A DNA stretch of 64,000 nt from Thiobacillus sp. UBA3361 (GTDB lineage: Bacteria > Pseudomonadota > Gammaproteobacteria > Burkholderiales > Thiobacillaceae): contig DEQR01000003.1 in the NCBI GenBank assembly GCA_002360535.1, forward strand, positions 1 through 64,000, in the 5' to 3' direction. Both the position numbers and the translations under genes were made by a program. The notes beneath the pieces were generated by a model. That model was not told the origin of the DNA and did not search any database. It saw only the letters and a list, made by a program, of their open reading frames with translations. This document shows, piece after piece, positions 55,561-63,859 of the stretch; the stretch's first letter is position 1, and each line of letters opens with the position of its first letter.

Positions 55561-56271
55561 TCAATCCGGCAGGTATCTGAGGGGATCCACCGGCTTGCCG
55601 TATTCCCGTATCTCGAAGTGGAGCTTGACCCTTTGCGCGTCGCTGTCGCCCATGGTCCCCACCGGGTGGCCCAGGGCCACCCGCTCGCCCTCGGCCACCA
55701 ATATCCGTTCCTGGTGGGCATAGGCCGACAACAGGCTGTCGCTGTGTTTGATGATGATGAGTTTTCCATAACCGCGCAAGCCGTCCCCCGCGTACATGAC
55801 CCGGCCCGCCGCGGCCGCCCGCACGGGGCTTCCCTTCTGGCCGGCGATGTCGATGCCCTTGCTGCCGTTGGCCTCGTCGTAGTTCTTGAGCAGGATCCCG
55901 CGCACCGGCCAGTCCCAGGCCACCACCGCGCTCTGCGGCTCGGTGGGCGGTTGCGGAGTTGCGGTCACCGCCGTACGCGGCGGCGGGGTGAGGCGCAGCC
56001 TGGCCCCTGCCAGGATCAGGTTCGGATCGGCCAGCCCGTTCCAGTCGGCCAGTTCCTTGTAATCCAGTCCATTCTCGAAGGCGATACCGTAGAGGGTGTC
56101 ACCCGGCTGCACCACATGGAAGCCGGCGGGTGCGGCGATGCGCACCTTTGCCTCCCGGGCGGGCTTTGGGCCGGATTCACGGATGGGCGCGGGGTGTTTT
56201 CCGGTTCCTCCGCATCCGGCCAGCGTCAGGATGACGCCGCACAAGACGATGTATCCCGCCGCCGCCCTCAA
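55561..56271 (-). CDS. nlpD: NlpD-type LysM/M23 lipoprotein, amidase activator
   Basis: A 236-residue outer-membrane lipoprotein that activates cell-wall amidases during division. The signal peptide ends at LTLAGCGG (Cys20). A LysM peptidoglycan-binding domain is at residues about 50-95 (HVVQPGDTLYGIAFENGLDY). The M23 fold (about 117-235) has GSKGIDIAG where active endopeptidases have a histidine, so the zinc site is broken, exactly as in E. coli NlpD; LSAYAHQE and LHFEIREYGKPVDPLRYLP remain. Its ATG overlaps the pcm stop by four bases. Confidence 0.94.
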   Translation of the reverse strand: MRAAAGYIVLCGVILTLAGCGGTGKHPAPIRESGPKPAREAKVRIAAPAGFHVVQPGDTLYGIAFENGLDYKELADWNGLADPNLILAGARLRLTPPPRTAVTATPQPPTEPQSAVVAWDWPVRGILLKNYDEANGSKGIDIAGQKGSPVRAAAAGRVMYAGDGLRGYGKLIIIKHSDSLLSAYAHQERILVAEGERVALGHPVGTMGDSDAQRVKLHFEIREYGKPVDPLRYLPD

Positions 56272-56924
56272 CTGACCCCCGACAGCAGGGGAACAAACTT
56301 CACCGCCTCCATGGTTTGTTCGCGAAAACCGTCGGCGGTGGCTTCGATCATCACCAGGCGCTGCTCGCTGCCATTGCCCACCGGGGCGACCAGGCGGCCA
56401 CCGGTCTTCAGCTGGCGAGGCAGATCGCGGGGAATCTCGGGCATGGCCGCGGCCACCACGATGGCGTCATAGGGCGCCCCCTTATCGTAGCCATGGCTGC
56501 CGTCGGCCACCTTCATCATCACGTTCGTCACGCGCAGCTGCTGCAGGTTCAGCCGGGCCTGGCGCACCAGCTTGGCGATGCGCTCCAGACTGATCACCTG
56601 CTTCGCCAGTCTGGACAACACCGCCGCCTGATAACCGCAGCCGCCGCCAATCTCCAGCACCCGCTCCAGAGGCTCGCCGTGATAGACCAACTCGCAGGAG
56701 CGGGCCACGGTCAGCGGGCTGGAGATGGTCTGGCCATGGCCGATGGGCAGCGGGGTGTCCTCGTAGGCCCGGCTTTGCAGGGCTTCTTCCAGAAAGACAT
56801 GGCGCTGGATGCTGCCCATGACCGCCAGCACGGCGGGGTCCTTGATGCCCTGCTCCCTGAGACGCTCCACCATGCGCGCGCGGGTGCGCTGGGATGTCAT
56901 GCCGATGCCCGGAGTCACGCTCAT
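56268..56924 (-). CDS. pcm: Protein-L-isoaspartate O-methyltransferase
   Basis: A 218-residue SAM-dependent enzyme that starts the repair of isoaspartyl damage in aged proteins. It has TSQRTRARMVERLREQGI, PIGHGQTISSP, VLEIGGGCGYQAAVLSRLA (the SAM-binding loop; most relatives read G-x-G-S/C-G) and the C-terminal FVPLLSG. The start codon lies at the foot of a possible hairpin in the 149-base leader. The stop overlaps nlpD. It shares the operon with surE. Confidence 0.95.
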   Translation of the reverse strand: MSVTPGIGMTSQRTRARMVERLREQGIKDPAVLAVMGSIQRHVFLEEALQSRAYEDTPLPIGHGQTISSPLTVARSCELVYHGEPLERVLEIGGGCGYQAAVLSRLAKQVISLERIAKLVRQARLNLQQLRVTNVMMKVADGSHGYDKGAPYDAIVVAAAMPEIPRDLPRQLKTGGRLVAPVGNGSEQRLVMIEATADGFREQTMEAVKFVPLLSGVS

Positions 56925-57073
56925 GTCAGTTCCGCACGGCCGTTCCGAAGAAACTGACCTCCCCCGCGGGGGGGTGAGGCAGGCAGTTCGCGGTGCACCA
57001 CACCGCGCCTGCCGAACGGCCCGGCACCCTTGCCGGGCCTCTGCGAGCTAGCGAGTCAGGGGGTCGTTTCATG
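56925..57073 (-). promoter_or_regulatory. Hairpin-rich leader between surE and pcm
   Basis: On the transcript strand: a perfect hairpin GGCCCGGC-AAGGGT-GCCGGGCC (57018-57039), a C/G palindrome around 56960-56972, and GTCAGTT...AACTGAC (56925-56958) whose right arm touches the pcm ATG. No good Shine-Dalgarno sequence lies outside this last stem. It could slow translation of pcm or end part of the surE transcripts. Confidence 0.5.
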
Positions 57074-57823
57074 TCAGCTGGCGGACAGCCAATCCTCCAG
57101 TACGCCCATCTGCGCATAGCGCGTCAGATCCACCTGCAACGGGGTCACGGAGATGCGTTGCTGGGCGATGGCATGGAAATCAGTGCCCGGGCCTGCATCC
57201 TGAGCGCCGCCGGCGGCCCCCACCCAGTACATCAACTGGTTGCGCGGATTGATGGTCCGCACCACATCCTGGGCCTTGTGGCGCTTGCCCAGGCGGGTCA
57301 CTTCCATGCCCTGGACGGACTCGGGCGGCACATCGGGCACGTTGACATTGAGCAGCACGGGCTCCCGCAGCGGCGTGCGGGCAAAGCGCCCCACCAGATC
57401 GGAGATGAAGGCCGCCGCGGTGGCGAAGCGCCCCTGCTGCTCATGCACCAGGGAAACGGCCACCGCCGGGATGCCGAGCAGGAAGCCCTCGGTGGCGGCG
57501 GCCACGGTGCCGGAATAAATCGTGTCGTCGCCCATGTTGGCGCCGTGGTTGACGCCGGAGATGACCATGTCGGGCAACTCTGGCAGCAGCCCAGTGACCG
57601 CTAGGTGCACGCAGTCCGTCGGCGTGCCGTTCACGTAATAGAAGCCACCCGGCGCCTGGCGTACCACCAGTGGACGGTCTAGGGTCAGGGAGTTGCTGGC
57701 GCCGCTGCGGTCGCGTTCCGGCGCCACCACCGTCACACGGTGGCCTGCCTGTTCCAGAGTCCGGGCCAGTTCGGCCAGGCCCGGCGCGAAATATCCGTCA
57801 TCGTTGCTGAGCAATATGTGCAT
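57074..57823 (-). CDS. surE: 5'/3'-nucleotidase SurE
   Basis: A 249-residue nucleotidase and exopolyphosphatase of stationary-phase survival. The family motifs are MHILLSNDDGYFAPG with the metal aspartates, VVAPERDRSGASNSLTL, VNGTPTDCVHLA and ISGVNHGANMGDDTIYSGTVAAATEG, all intact. First gene of the surE-pcm-nlpD-rpoS group; the 149-base gap after it contains several hairpins. tRNA-Pro and its terminator lie upstream, so surE has its own promoter in the 57827-57998 stretch, where I see no definite hexamers. Confidence 0.97.
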   Translation of the reverse strand: MHILLSNDDGYFAPGLAELARTLEQAGHRVTVVAPERDRSGASNSLTLDRPLVVRQAPGGFYYVNGTPTDCVHLAVTGLLPELPDMVISGVNHGANMGDDTIYSGTVAAATEGFLLGIPAVAVSLVHEQQGRFATAAAFISDLVGRFARTPLREPVLLNVNVPDVPPESVQGMEVTRLGKRHKAQDVVRTINPRNQLMYWVGAAGGAQDAGPGTDFHAIAQQRISVTPLQVDLTRYAQMGVLEDWLSAS

Positions 57824-57998
57824 GGAGGCGGGCTGGGCGTGGTGTCAGGACTAATGTCGCACGATCAGGGGCGAACTGTGTGGTGAATCGATCCGTCTGG
57901 GTTGAACTGGGAGCAACTGGGAGCATTTCCCGCCTGGTCAGGGATGCCCCGTATCCAGGACGCATATTTTATGCGGCCCGGAGAAGAAACTGAAAATG

Positions 57999-58026
57999 AA
58001 AAAGCCAGCGCGAATGCTGGCTTTTT
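57999..58026. terminator. Bidirectional intrinsic terminator next to tRNA-Pro
   Basis: AAAAAGCCAGC-GCGAAT-GCTGGCTTTTT is a perfect 11-base inverted repeat with a T-run on both strands. It ends the tRNA-Pro transcript before surE. Confidence 0.9.
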
Positions 58027-58058
58027 CCTGGAGGACTCCTGACGAGTCCGAACTGTTT

Positions 58059-58135
58059 TGGTCGGGGCGAGAAGATTCGAACTTCCGACCCCCTGCACCC
58101 CATGCAGGTGCGCTACCAGGCTGCGCTACGCCCCG
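58059..58135 (-). tRNA. tRNA-Pro (anticodon GGG)
   Basis: A 77-base cloverleaf with encoded CCA. Acceptor CGGGGCG pairs with CGCCCCG; the anticodon arm is CCTGC-ATGGGGT-GCAGG, giving GGG, which reads CCC and CCU proline codons; the T arm has AGTTCGAATCT. It has its own promoter and terminator. Confidence 0.95.
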
Positions 58136-58146
58136 ACGAGCCGCGA

Positions 58147-58175
58147 ATTATAGGGGCTGGCCCGGCGCTCGTAAA
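58147..58175 (-). promoter_or_regulatory. Sigma-70-type promoter of tRNA-Pro
   Basis: Minus strand: TTTACG (58170-58175), 17-base spacer, perfect TATAAT (58147-58152), eleven bases before the tRNA 5' end. Confidence 0.78.
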
Positions 58176-58223
58176 CGGAAATTCCCGTCCCCGGAAGAAA
58201 GCCTTGATCTTGCCTGGGCGCGC

Positions 58224-59264
58224 TTACAACACGCTTTCCGGATATGGCAGACGTTCCATCAGATAGCACAGGCAATCCAGCCGGATGGCATTCACATCAC
58301 GGGTCAGCATGGCCGGCATCAGCCGCTTGCGCAGCCGGATGCGGCCCTCGCGACAATCGAAGTAGGCCTGGCTCACATCCTCGCCCGCTTCGTTGCTCAC
58401 ATGCAGGGGGCAAGACTGGTCGGGACCGGCATGGGCCAGCACGCTGCCCGGCGCCAGCTCCCTGAAATTGAGCCGTTCCAGCTCCGGATCGAGACGCAGC
58501 TGCAGCCTGTCGTCCGCCTCAAAGCCAAACCGGATGTGTTCGGGGACCTTGACCGTAGCCACCGTGTGATACAGGTCCACGTCCTGGGGCGGCAGGGGGT
58601 GGCTGGGTATCTGGGCCAGGTTGAGGCAGGCGTCCAGATAGTCAGCCGCGTGGTCGGTGCCATGCGCCATGCCCGGCTTGCCGCATTCCACGGTTACGGC
58701 CGGGCAATGGGGGGCGAAGGCGGCGGACTGCACCCCCAGGGGACGCACGAAATACACCACTGTGCGCGAGAACAGGCTGGCCAGATGCAAGAAGCCCTGC
58801 TCCAGACGGTTGACGCAGGCGTAGTGGGGATTGATGCCGGTGTTGTTGTGGATATCCAGGCTGGCGAAGACATCCCTGGCCAGCATCGCATCCACCACCT
58901 GGCACATGAGGGCGTGTTCCGCCGTGGGCGGCTGGTCACTGCCGGGCCAGACGCGGTTGAAGTCCGGCTGACCGTCCAGCCGGCGCAGGCCGGCGCGAGC
59001 CGCTTCGATGTTGCCGATGAACAGGGATAAAGCGCGGGGCAGGTGGGAGGACCGGTAGCGTCGCAGCACCTGCCGCACGGCCAGCCAGCCGGTGTCCTCG
59101 TTGCCATGCAGAAGTACGGAGACGAACAGGGGTTCCGGCCTGCGGCCGGGAAGGTGGATCAGGGCAGGCCCCGGCAACAGCCGGTGCAGTTCCGCCGCGG
59201 GCAGGTCCAACAGGCCTTCCGGCAGACGTTCATATTGATTCAATAGCGTATTCATCACGTCCAT
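58224..59264 (-). CDS. Succinylglutamate desuccinylase/aspartoacylase-family zinc hydrolase
   Basis: A 346-residue M14-like zinc amidohydrolase. The metal motif is VSVLLHGNEDTGW (His and Glu of H-x-x-E type), followed by FIGNIEAARAGLRRLDGQPDFNR and SLDIHNNTGINPHYACV, with the catalytic-region PAVTVECGKPG. A C-terminal beta domain follows. It is not an arginine-catabolism AstE by context. It overlaps the end of the amidoligase gene by ten bases (a TGATG arrangement is also possible from an ATG at 59255). The pair suggests making and cutting of an amide or small peptide. Confidence 0.84.
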   Translation of the reverse strand: MDVMNTLLNQYERLPEGLLDLPAAELHRLLPGPALIHLPGRRPEPLFVSVLLHGNEDTGWLAVRQVLRRYRSSHLPRALSLFIGNIEAARAGLRRLDGQPDFNRVWPGSDQPPTAEHALMCQVVDAMLARDVFASLDIHNNTGINPHYACVNRLEQGFLHLASLFSRTVVYFVRPLGVQSAAFAPHCPAVTVECGKPGMAHGTDHAADYLDACLNLAQIPSHPLPPQDVDLYHTVATVKVPEHIRFGFEADDRLQLRLDPELERLNFRELAPGSVLAHAGPDQSCPLHVSNEAGEDVSQAYFDCREGRIRLRKRLMPAMLTRDVNAIRLDCLCYLMERLPYPESVL

Positions 59265-60685
59265 TCGTGCACCGGTGCCCCGGAGCGCTGATTTTCCAGA
59301 TAGTCAGCCACCAGCCGCCGGACATCCCCGTCCACCCGCTCCAGGCGGTCGAGCTGCCAGTCCGCCCCCGTGCGCCCCGACGCGGCACGTGCCTCGATGA
59401 CACCGAGGGCGCGCCGGATTTCCGACTCGGAAACCCCCAGGCGCTCCAATCCTGAGCGTGAGATGGGCAGCAACTCCTCCAGCAGCAGGGCGCGCACCGG
59501 CCGTTCGCGTCCCGCCGGCCATTGCAGGGTGGCTGCCAGACCGTGGCGGGCCGCCGCGTAGAAATTATCCCGCGCCACAGCAAACGGCAGCATACCCGGC
59601 AGGTCCGCGCCGGAGTGCGCGAGCGCATGGGCAAGGCCCAGGCAAAAGGCCATGTTGCTCATCATATCGATTAGAGTCGGCCCACTGGGCAACACCCGCT
59701 GCTCGATGCGCACATGCGGTCTGCCCGTGGCATCGAAGCCCACCAGGGGACGCACCCAGCGCCAGATGGAGCCGTTGTGCAGACGCAGGTGGGCGAAGGT
59801 CTGCGGGGCGGCATCCTGGGACATGGGCAGCAGAACGGGATACAGCCGTTCGTTCTGGGCAAACAGCTCGACGATGCTGTCGCCCACGTAGCCCTGTCCG
59901 AAGCCGACCCGGCGCACCGAGTCCTCCCCCAGGCCGGCATAGCCCCCCAGTTCCACGGACTGCTCGAACAGCGGGATGCGCGTCTCCTGCCACAACCGGC
60001 GGCCGAACAGCAGCGGCGAGTTGACGCTGACGGCCAGCAATGGCGCGCTGATGGCCAGCATGGCGTTGAAATAGCGTCCGCTGACCGGCTCAGGCACTTG
60101 CAAATGGATCTGGAAGGAGGTGGTGGCCGCTTCCAGCATGACATCGGGGCACTCCGCCCGCAGACTGTCGCGGCCGTCGATGTGGATACTCACCGGCCGG
60201 CCCTGGCGTGCCTTCAGCACCTGCTCGTTGAGGGCTACGTAGCGGTTAGAATCGGTCATGTTGCCCAGGGTCATGTCCCCCTCCCCCACGGTGGGCAGGA
60301 TGCCGATCATGGCCAGCATGGTGTCCATGCCGTGGGCCACCGCCTGGGCACGTGCCCAGGTGTCGGCCAATTCCTCTTCCAGGTCGCGCAGGGCGCCGGC
60401 TTGCAGAGGCACGGGCGCACCATTCAGCTCCACGTTGAACAGGGACAGTTCGGGCACCACCAGGGGATCGGCCAGGGCTGCCAGGAAGGGTTTGTTGGCA
60501 GGCTTGGGGTCACCGGCATGGTCCAGCAGCCAGGCCTCCAGTTCGAAGCCGGCGATCAAGCGCGGGTCGTCAATGCCTCCCGCCGCGGCGAGCCGGATCA
60601 AGGCATCGGTTTCCGTCGCCAGTCGCGTCCGGAAAAGTGCGAAATCCCCATCGCTGAAATGTGTCTTGGCAATTTCCTGACCCAC
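59255..60685 (-). CDS. GCS2-family carboxylate-amine ligase (glutamate-cysteine ligase-like)
   Basis: A 476-residue ATP-dependent amidoligase of the glutamine-synthetase-like fold. It has GFELEAWLLDHAG with the metal-binding glutamates, ELSLFNVELNG, the TLGNMTDSNRYVALNEQ loop, ATTSFQIHLQVP and HVRIEQRVLPSGPTLIDM, a pattern of the YbdK/EgtA-like (GCS2) group. The true substrates are unknown; glutathione synthesis is one possibility but no glutathione synthetase follows. It sits directly before the aspartoacylase-like hydrolase on the same strand with overlapping ends. The gap to merR is 129 bases. Confidence 0.84.
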   Translation of the reverse strand: MGQEIAKTHFSDGDFALFRTRLATETDALIRLAAAGGIDDPRLIAGFELEAWLLDHAGDPKPANKPFLAALADPLVVPELSLFNVELNGAPVPLQAGALRDLEEELADTWARAQAVAHGMDTMLAMIGILPTVGEGDMTLGNMTDSNRYVALNEQVLKARQGRPVSIHIDGRDSLRAECPDVMLEAATTSFQIHLQVPEPVSGRYFNAMLAISAPLLAVSVNSPLLFGRRLWQETRIPLFEQSVELGGYAGLGEDSVRRVGFGQGYVGDSIVELFAQNERLYPVLLPMSQDAAPQTFAHLRLHNGSIWRWVRPLVGFDATGRPHVRIEQRVLPSGPTLIDMMSNMAFCLGLAHALAHSGADLPGMLPFAVARDNFYAAARHGLAATLQWPAGRERPVRALLLEELLPISRSGLERLGVSESEIRRALGVIEARAASGRTGADWQLDRLERVDGDVRRLVADYLENQRSGAPVHEWT

Positions 60686-60814
60686 ATGCCACTCCTTGCC
60701 CCGGTGCTGTGCGAGCCGAGCATCGGATCGGCCTCGGCCCGGAAGGACACCTGGCCGTCCCCGCGGCGGTCAAACCGCTCTTGGAATGGGCCTGCGAACG
60801 GCTGGGGGTGCGGC

Positions 60815-61192
60815 TCAGTCCTGGAGCAGCTTCAGGATGTCGCCGATTTCCCGTTTCACGGCGGCCAGATCCAACTCATCGGCATGCACCGCGCCTTCAG
60901 CATGCTCGACGGAAGCACCGCCCTCACTGGCCAGCCGGTTGCGCGCCCCACTGATGGTGAAGCCCTGTTCGTAAAGCAATTCACGGATGCGCCGCACCAG
61001 CATGACCTCGTGATGCTGGTAATAACGCCGGTTGCCTCTGCGTTTGACGGGTTTGAGCTGGCTGAATTCCTGTTCCCAATAGCGCAGCACGTGCGGCTTC
61101 ACGCCGCACAACTCGCTGACCTCGCCGATGGTGAAATAACGCTTGGCGGGGATCGGCGGCAGTTCGCTACTCGGAATGTGTTCCTGCGACAT
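60815..61192 (-). CDS. MerR-family regulator of the pheST-ihfA cluster
   Basis: A 125-residue DNA-binding protein with a MerR-type winged helix-turn-helix (residues about 18-85: FTIGEVSELCGVKPHVLRYWEQEF, then RGNRRYYQHHEVMLVRRIREL). The C-terminal part is short and acidic with no cysteine metal site, so it is not a heavy-metal sensor. It overlaps the end of ihfA by 26 bases, the usual position of this uncharacterised regulator in beta- and gammaproteobacteria. Its target and effector are unknown. Confidence 0.9.
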   Translation of the reverse strand: MSQEHIPSSELPPIPAKRYFTIGEVSELCGVKPHVLRYWEQEFSQLKPVKRRGNRRYYQHHEVMLVRRIRELLYEQGFTISGARNRLASEGGASVEHAEGAVHADELDLAAVKREIGDILKLLQD

Positions 61193-61478
61193 CGTGGTGG
61201 TCCTCCACCATGGCCTTGAGCTTGTGGCTGGCGTGGAAAGTAACCACGCGCCGGGCCGTGATGGGCATCTCTTCGCCCGTCTTGGGGTTGCGACCGGGAC
61301 GCTGGGGTTTGTCGCGCAGTTGGAAATTGCCGAAGCCGGACAGCTTGACGCTGTCGCCCTTTTCCAGCGCGGTTCTCACCTCGTCGAAAAAGGCCTCCAC
61401 CATTTCCTTGGCCTCGCGTTTGTTGAGGCCCACCTTGTCGAAGAGCAGATTGGCGAGTTCCGCCTTGGTCAGGGTCAT
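61167..61478 (-). CDS. ihfA: Integration host factor alpha subunit
   Basis: A 103-residue DNA-bending protein of the HU/IHF family. It starts MTLTKAELANLLFDKVGLNKREAKEMVE and has LSGFGNFQLRDKPQRPGRNPKTGEEMPI; the proline in the RPGRNP arm intercalates into the minor groove. It forms IHF with the beta subunit encoded elsewhere. It lies 17 bases after pheT and is followed by merR, as is usual. Confidence 0.96.
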   Translation of the reverse strand: MTLTKAELANLLFDKVGLNKREAKEMVEAFFDEVRTALEKGDSVKLSGFGNFQLRDKPQRPGRNPKTGEEMPITARRVVTFHASHKLKAMVEDHHDVAGTHSE

Positions 61479-61495
61479 GCTGAGGGTCGCTCCGT

Positions 61496-63850
61496 TCAGG
61501 TACGCAGTCTGGCGGCGAAATGCTCGCTCAACAGCGCAAGCACACTCGTAACCGCGGCCTCGATTTCCGTTTCTGTAAGTGTTTTCTCAGTATGTTGTAA
61601 CAACATGCTGAAAGCAAGGCTTTTTTTGCCGGGCTCCAACTCCTGCCCGCGATATACGTCGAAGAGCCGGAAATCAGTCACCAGGTCCGGCAGATTGGCG
61701 CTGATCCGCTCCTGAATCTCACCCACCCGCACGGCTTCATCCACCAGGACTGCCAAGTCGCGGCGGACAGCGGGCAAACGGGAAATGGATTTGAACCTGG
61801 GCAGGTTGCGACCGCCGACCGCCCGCCAATCGATTTCGAACAGGATCGGTGCGCGCCCCAGATCGTATTCGCGCACCAGGGTCGGATGAAGCGCGCCCAA
61901 CCAGCCCACCGGCTGACCGTCCAGCGACAACCGGGCACACTGTCCCGGATGCAGGGCCGGATGCGTTTCGGCGGTGAAGCCGGGCTTGCGCGGCGACAGC
62001 AGGGCCTCGACGTCGCCTTTCAGATCGAAGAAATCGGCCGGGCGGGTCTTTTCCCCCCATTGCTCGGCGAGAGTCGGGCCGTAAGCCAACCCAGCCAGCC
62101 GCATGGGCTGGCTGTCCATGTCCATGCCTGTGAAGCAACGCCCCACCTCGAAGATGCGCAGCCGCTCCTGTCCATGGTTCAGGTTGTGGCGCAGGGTTTG
62201 TACCAGCCCGGGCAACAGGCTGCCGCGCATGACAGCCATCTGGCTGGCGATGGGATTGAGCAGGGCAATCTGTTCACCACCAACCAGGTCTTCCTGCATG
62301 GACTCCGAGATGAAGCTGTACGTTATGACTTCCTGATATCCCATTGAAGTCATGGTGTTTTTGACTTCAGACACCGAACGGATGCTTTCCCCGGCCGGAC
62401 GCATGTAGGCGGCGGCGCGCGGCGCCGCGGCAGGGATGGCGTCGTAGCCGTGCAGGCGCGCAACCTCTTCGATCAGATCCACTTCGTGGCGCAGGTCGAA
62501 GCGGTGGCTGGGAGCGGAAACCCGCCAGGTTTCGCCTTCCGTCTCGATCGCCAGTCCGAGACGCGCCAGCAAAGCCCGCATCGTCTCGTCGCCAAGATCG
62601 ATGCCCAGCAGCCGGCGTGCGCGCGCCGGGCGGAAAACGATGACGGCGGGTGGTATCGGCTTTCCGACCGTTTCCCGACTCGGGCCTGCCTTGCCGCCGC
62701 AGATGTCGAGGATCAAACGGCTGGCGCGTTCCATGGCCCGGGCCGGCAATTCCGGATCGACGCCGCGCTCGAAGCGGTGCGAGGAGTCGCTGCCCAGGCC
62801 GAAAGCGCGCGCGCGGCCGGCGATGGCAGCCGGGGAGAAGTGGGCGGCTTCCAGAAAGATGTCGAGGGTGGACTCGGTGACCGACGAGGCCACTCCGCCC
62901 ATGATGCCGGCCAGGGCCAGGGGGCCGCCGTCGTCGGCGATGACCAGGCTTTGCGCGTCGAGTTCGATGCTCTGCTCGTTGAGCAGGGCCAGTGTTTCTC
63001 CGGCCCGCGCCATACGTGCCTGGACGCTGCCACAAAGCTTGGCCAGGTCGAAGGCGTGCATCGGCTGGCCCAGTTCCAGCAGGACGTAGTTGGTCACGTC
63101 CACCACCGGGTGGATGGGCCGCATACCCGAGCGCTCCAGCCGCCGAACCATCCAGTCGGGGGTGTGGGCCTTGGGGTCGATGCCCCGGATGACACGGCCG
63201 TGATAGCGCGGGCAGGCCTCGGGGGCAGTGATCGCCACAGGGAAACTGTCATCGATGTCCGCCGCGACCGGATCGCACGGCACCGCCTGCCTCAGCGTGC
63301 CGGTGATCGCCGCCACCTCGCGGGCGATCCCCTGCACGGAGAGGCAATCACCCCGGTTGGGGGTCAGTTTGAGGGTGATGAGTTGGTCATCCAGGCCCAG
63401 GTAATCGCGCAGGCTGTCACCGACCGGCGCATCGGCAGGCAACTCCATGATGCCCTCGGCCGCTTCCGCGATGCCCAGTTCCTTGGCCGAGCAGAGCATC
63501 CCGGAGGATTCCACGCCCCGCACCTTGGCCTGCTTGATGCGGAAATCGCCGGGCAGCACCGCACCCACCTGCGCGCAGGCGGTCTTCAGGCCGGCACGGG
63601 CGTTGGGCGCGCCGCAAACGATGCGCAAGGGCTCGCCCTCCCCGACCCTGACCGTGCAGACCTGCAAGCGATCGGCGTCGGGATGCCGTTCGGCAGTGAG
63701 GATTTCCGCCACCACCACCGCGTCAAAGGGCGGCGCGGCGGGCTCCATGGCCTCCACCTCCAGGCCGGCCATGGTCAGCAGATGACCCAGTTGCCGGGTG
63801 TCGAGATCGGGATTGACCAGGCTGCGCAGCCAGGCTTCGGAGAATTGCAT
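61496..63850 (-). CDS. pheT: Phenylalanyl-tRNA synthetase beta subunit
   Basis: A 784-residue subunit of the alpha2-beta2 enzyme. The N-terminal tRNA-binding EMAP-like domain (about 39-150) has HPDADRLQVCTVRVGEGEPLRIVCGAPNARAG in pieces, followed by B3/B4 editing (about 210-400) and the B5 and core domains. The ferredoxin-like anticodon-binding domain closes the protein (RLPAVRRDLAVLVDE). All expected parts are present in the right order. It is preceded by pheS nine bases away and followed by ihfA. Confidence 0.96.
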   Translation of the reverse strand: MQFSEAWLRSLVNPDLDTRQLGHLLTMAGLEVEAMEPAAPPFDAVVVAEILTAERHPDADRLQVCTVRVGEGEPLRIVCGAPNARAGLKTACAQVGAVLPGDFRIKQAKVRGVESSGMLCSAKELGIAEAAEGIMELPADAPVGDSLRDYLGLDDQLITLKLTPNRGDCLSVQGIAREVAAITGTLRQAVPCDPVAADIDDSFPVAITAPEACPRYHGRVIRGIDPKAHTPDWMVRRLERSGMRPIHPVVDVTNYVLLELGQPMHAFDLAKLCGSVQARMARAGETLALLNEQSIELDAQSLVIADDGGPLALAGIMGGVASSVTESTLDIFLEAAHFSPAAIAGRARAFGLGSDSSHRFERGVDPELPARAMERASRLILDICGGKAGPSRETVGKPIPPAVIVFRPARARRLLGIDLGDETMRALLARLGLAIETEGETWRVSAPSHRFDLRHEVDLIEEVARLHGYDAIPAAAPRAAAYMRPAGESIRSVSEVKNTMTSMGYQEVITYSFISESMQEDLVGGEQIALLNPIASQMAVMRGSLLPGLVQTLRHNLNHGQERLRIFEVGRCFTGMDMDSQPMRLAGLAYGPTLAEQWGEKTRPADFFDLKGDVEALLSPRKPGFTAETHPALHPGQCARLSLDGQPVGWLGALHPTLVREYDLGRAPILFEIDWRAVGGRNLPRFKSISRLPAVRRDLAVLVDEAVRVGEIQERISANLPDLVTDFRLFDVYRGQELEPGKKSLAFSMLLQHTEKTLTETEIEAAVTSVLALLSEHFAARLRT

Positions 63851-63859
63851 GGCGGGTCC

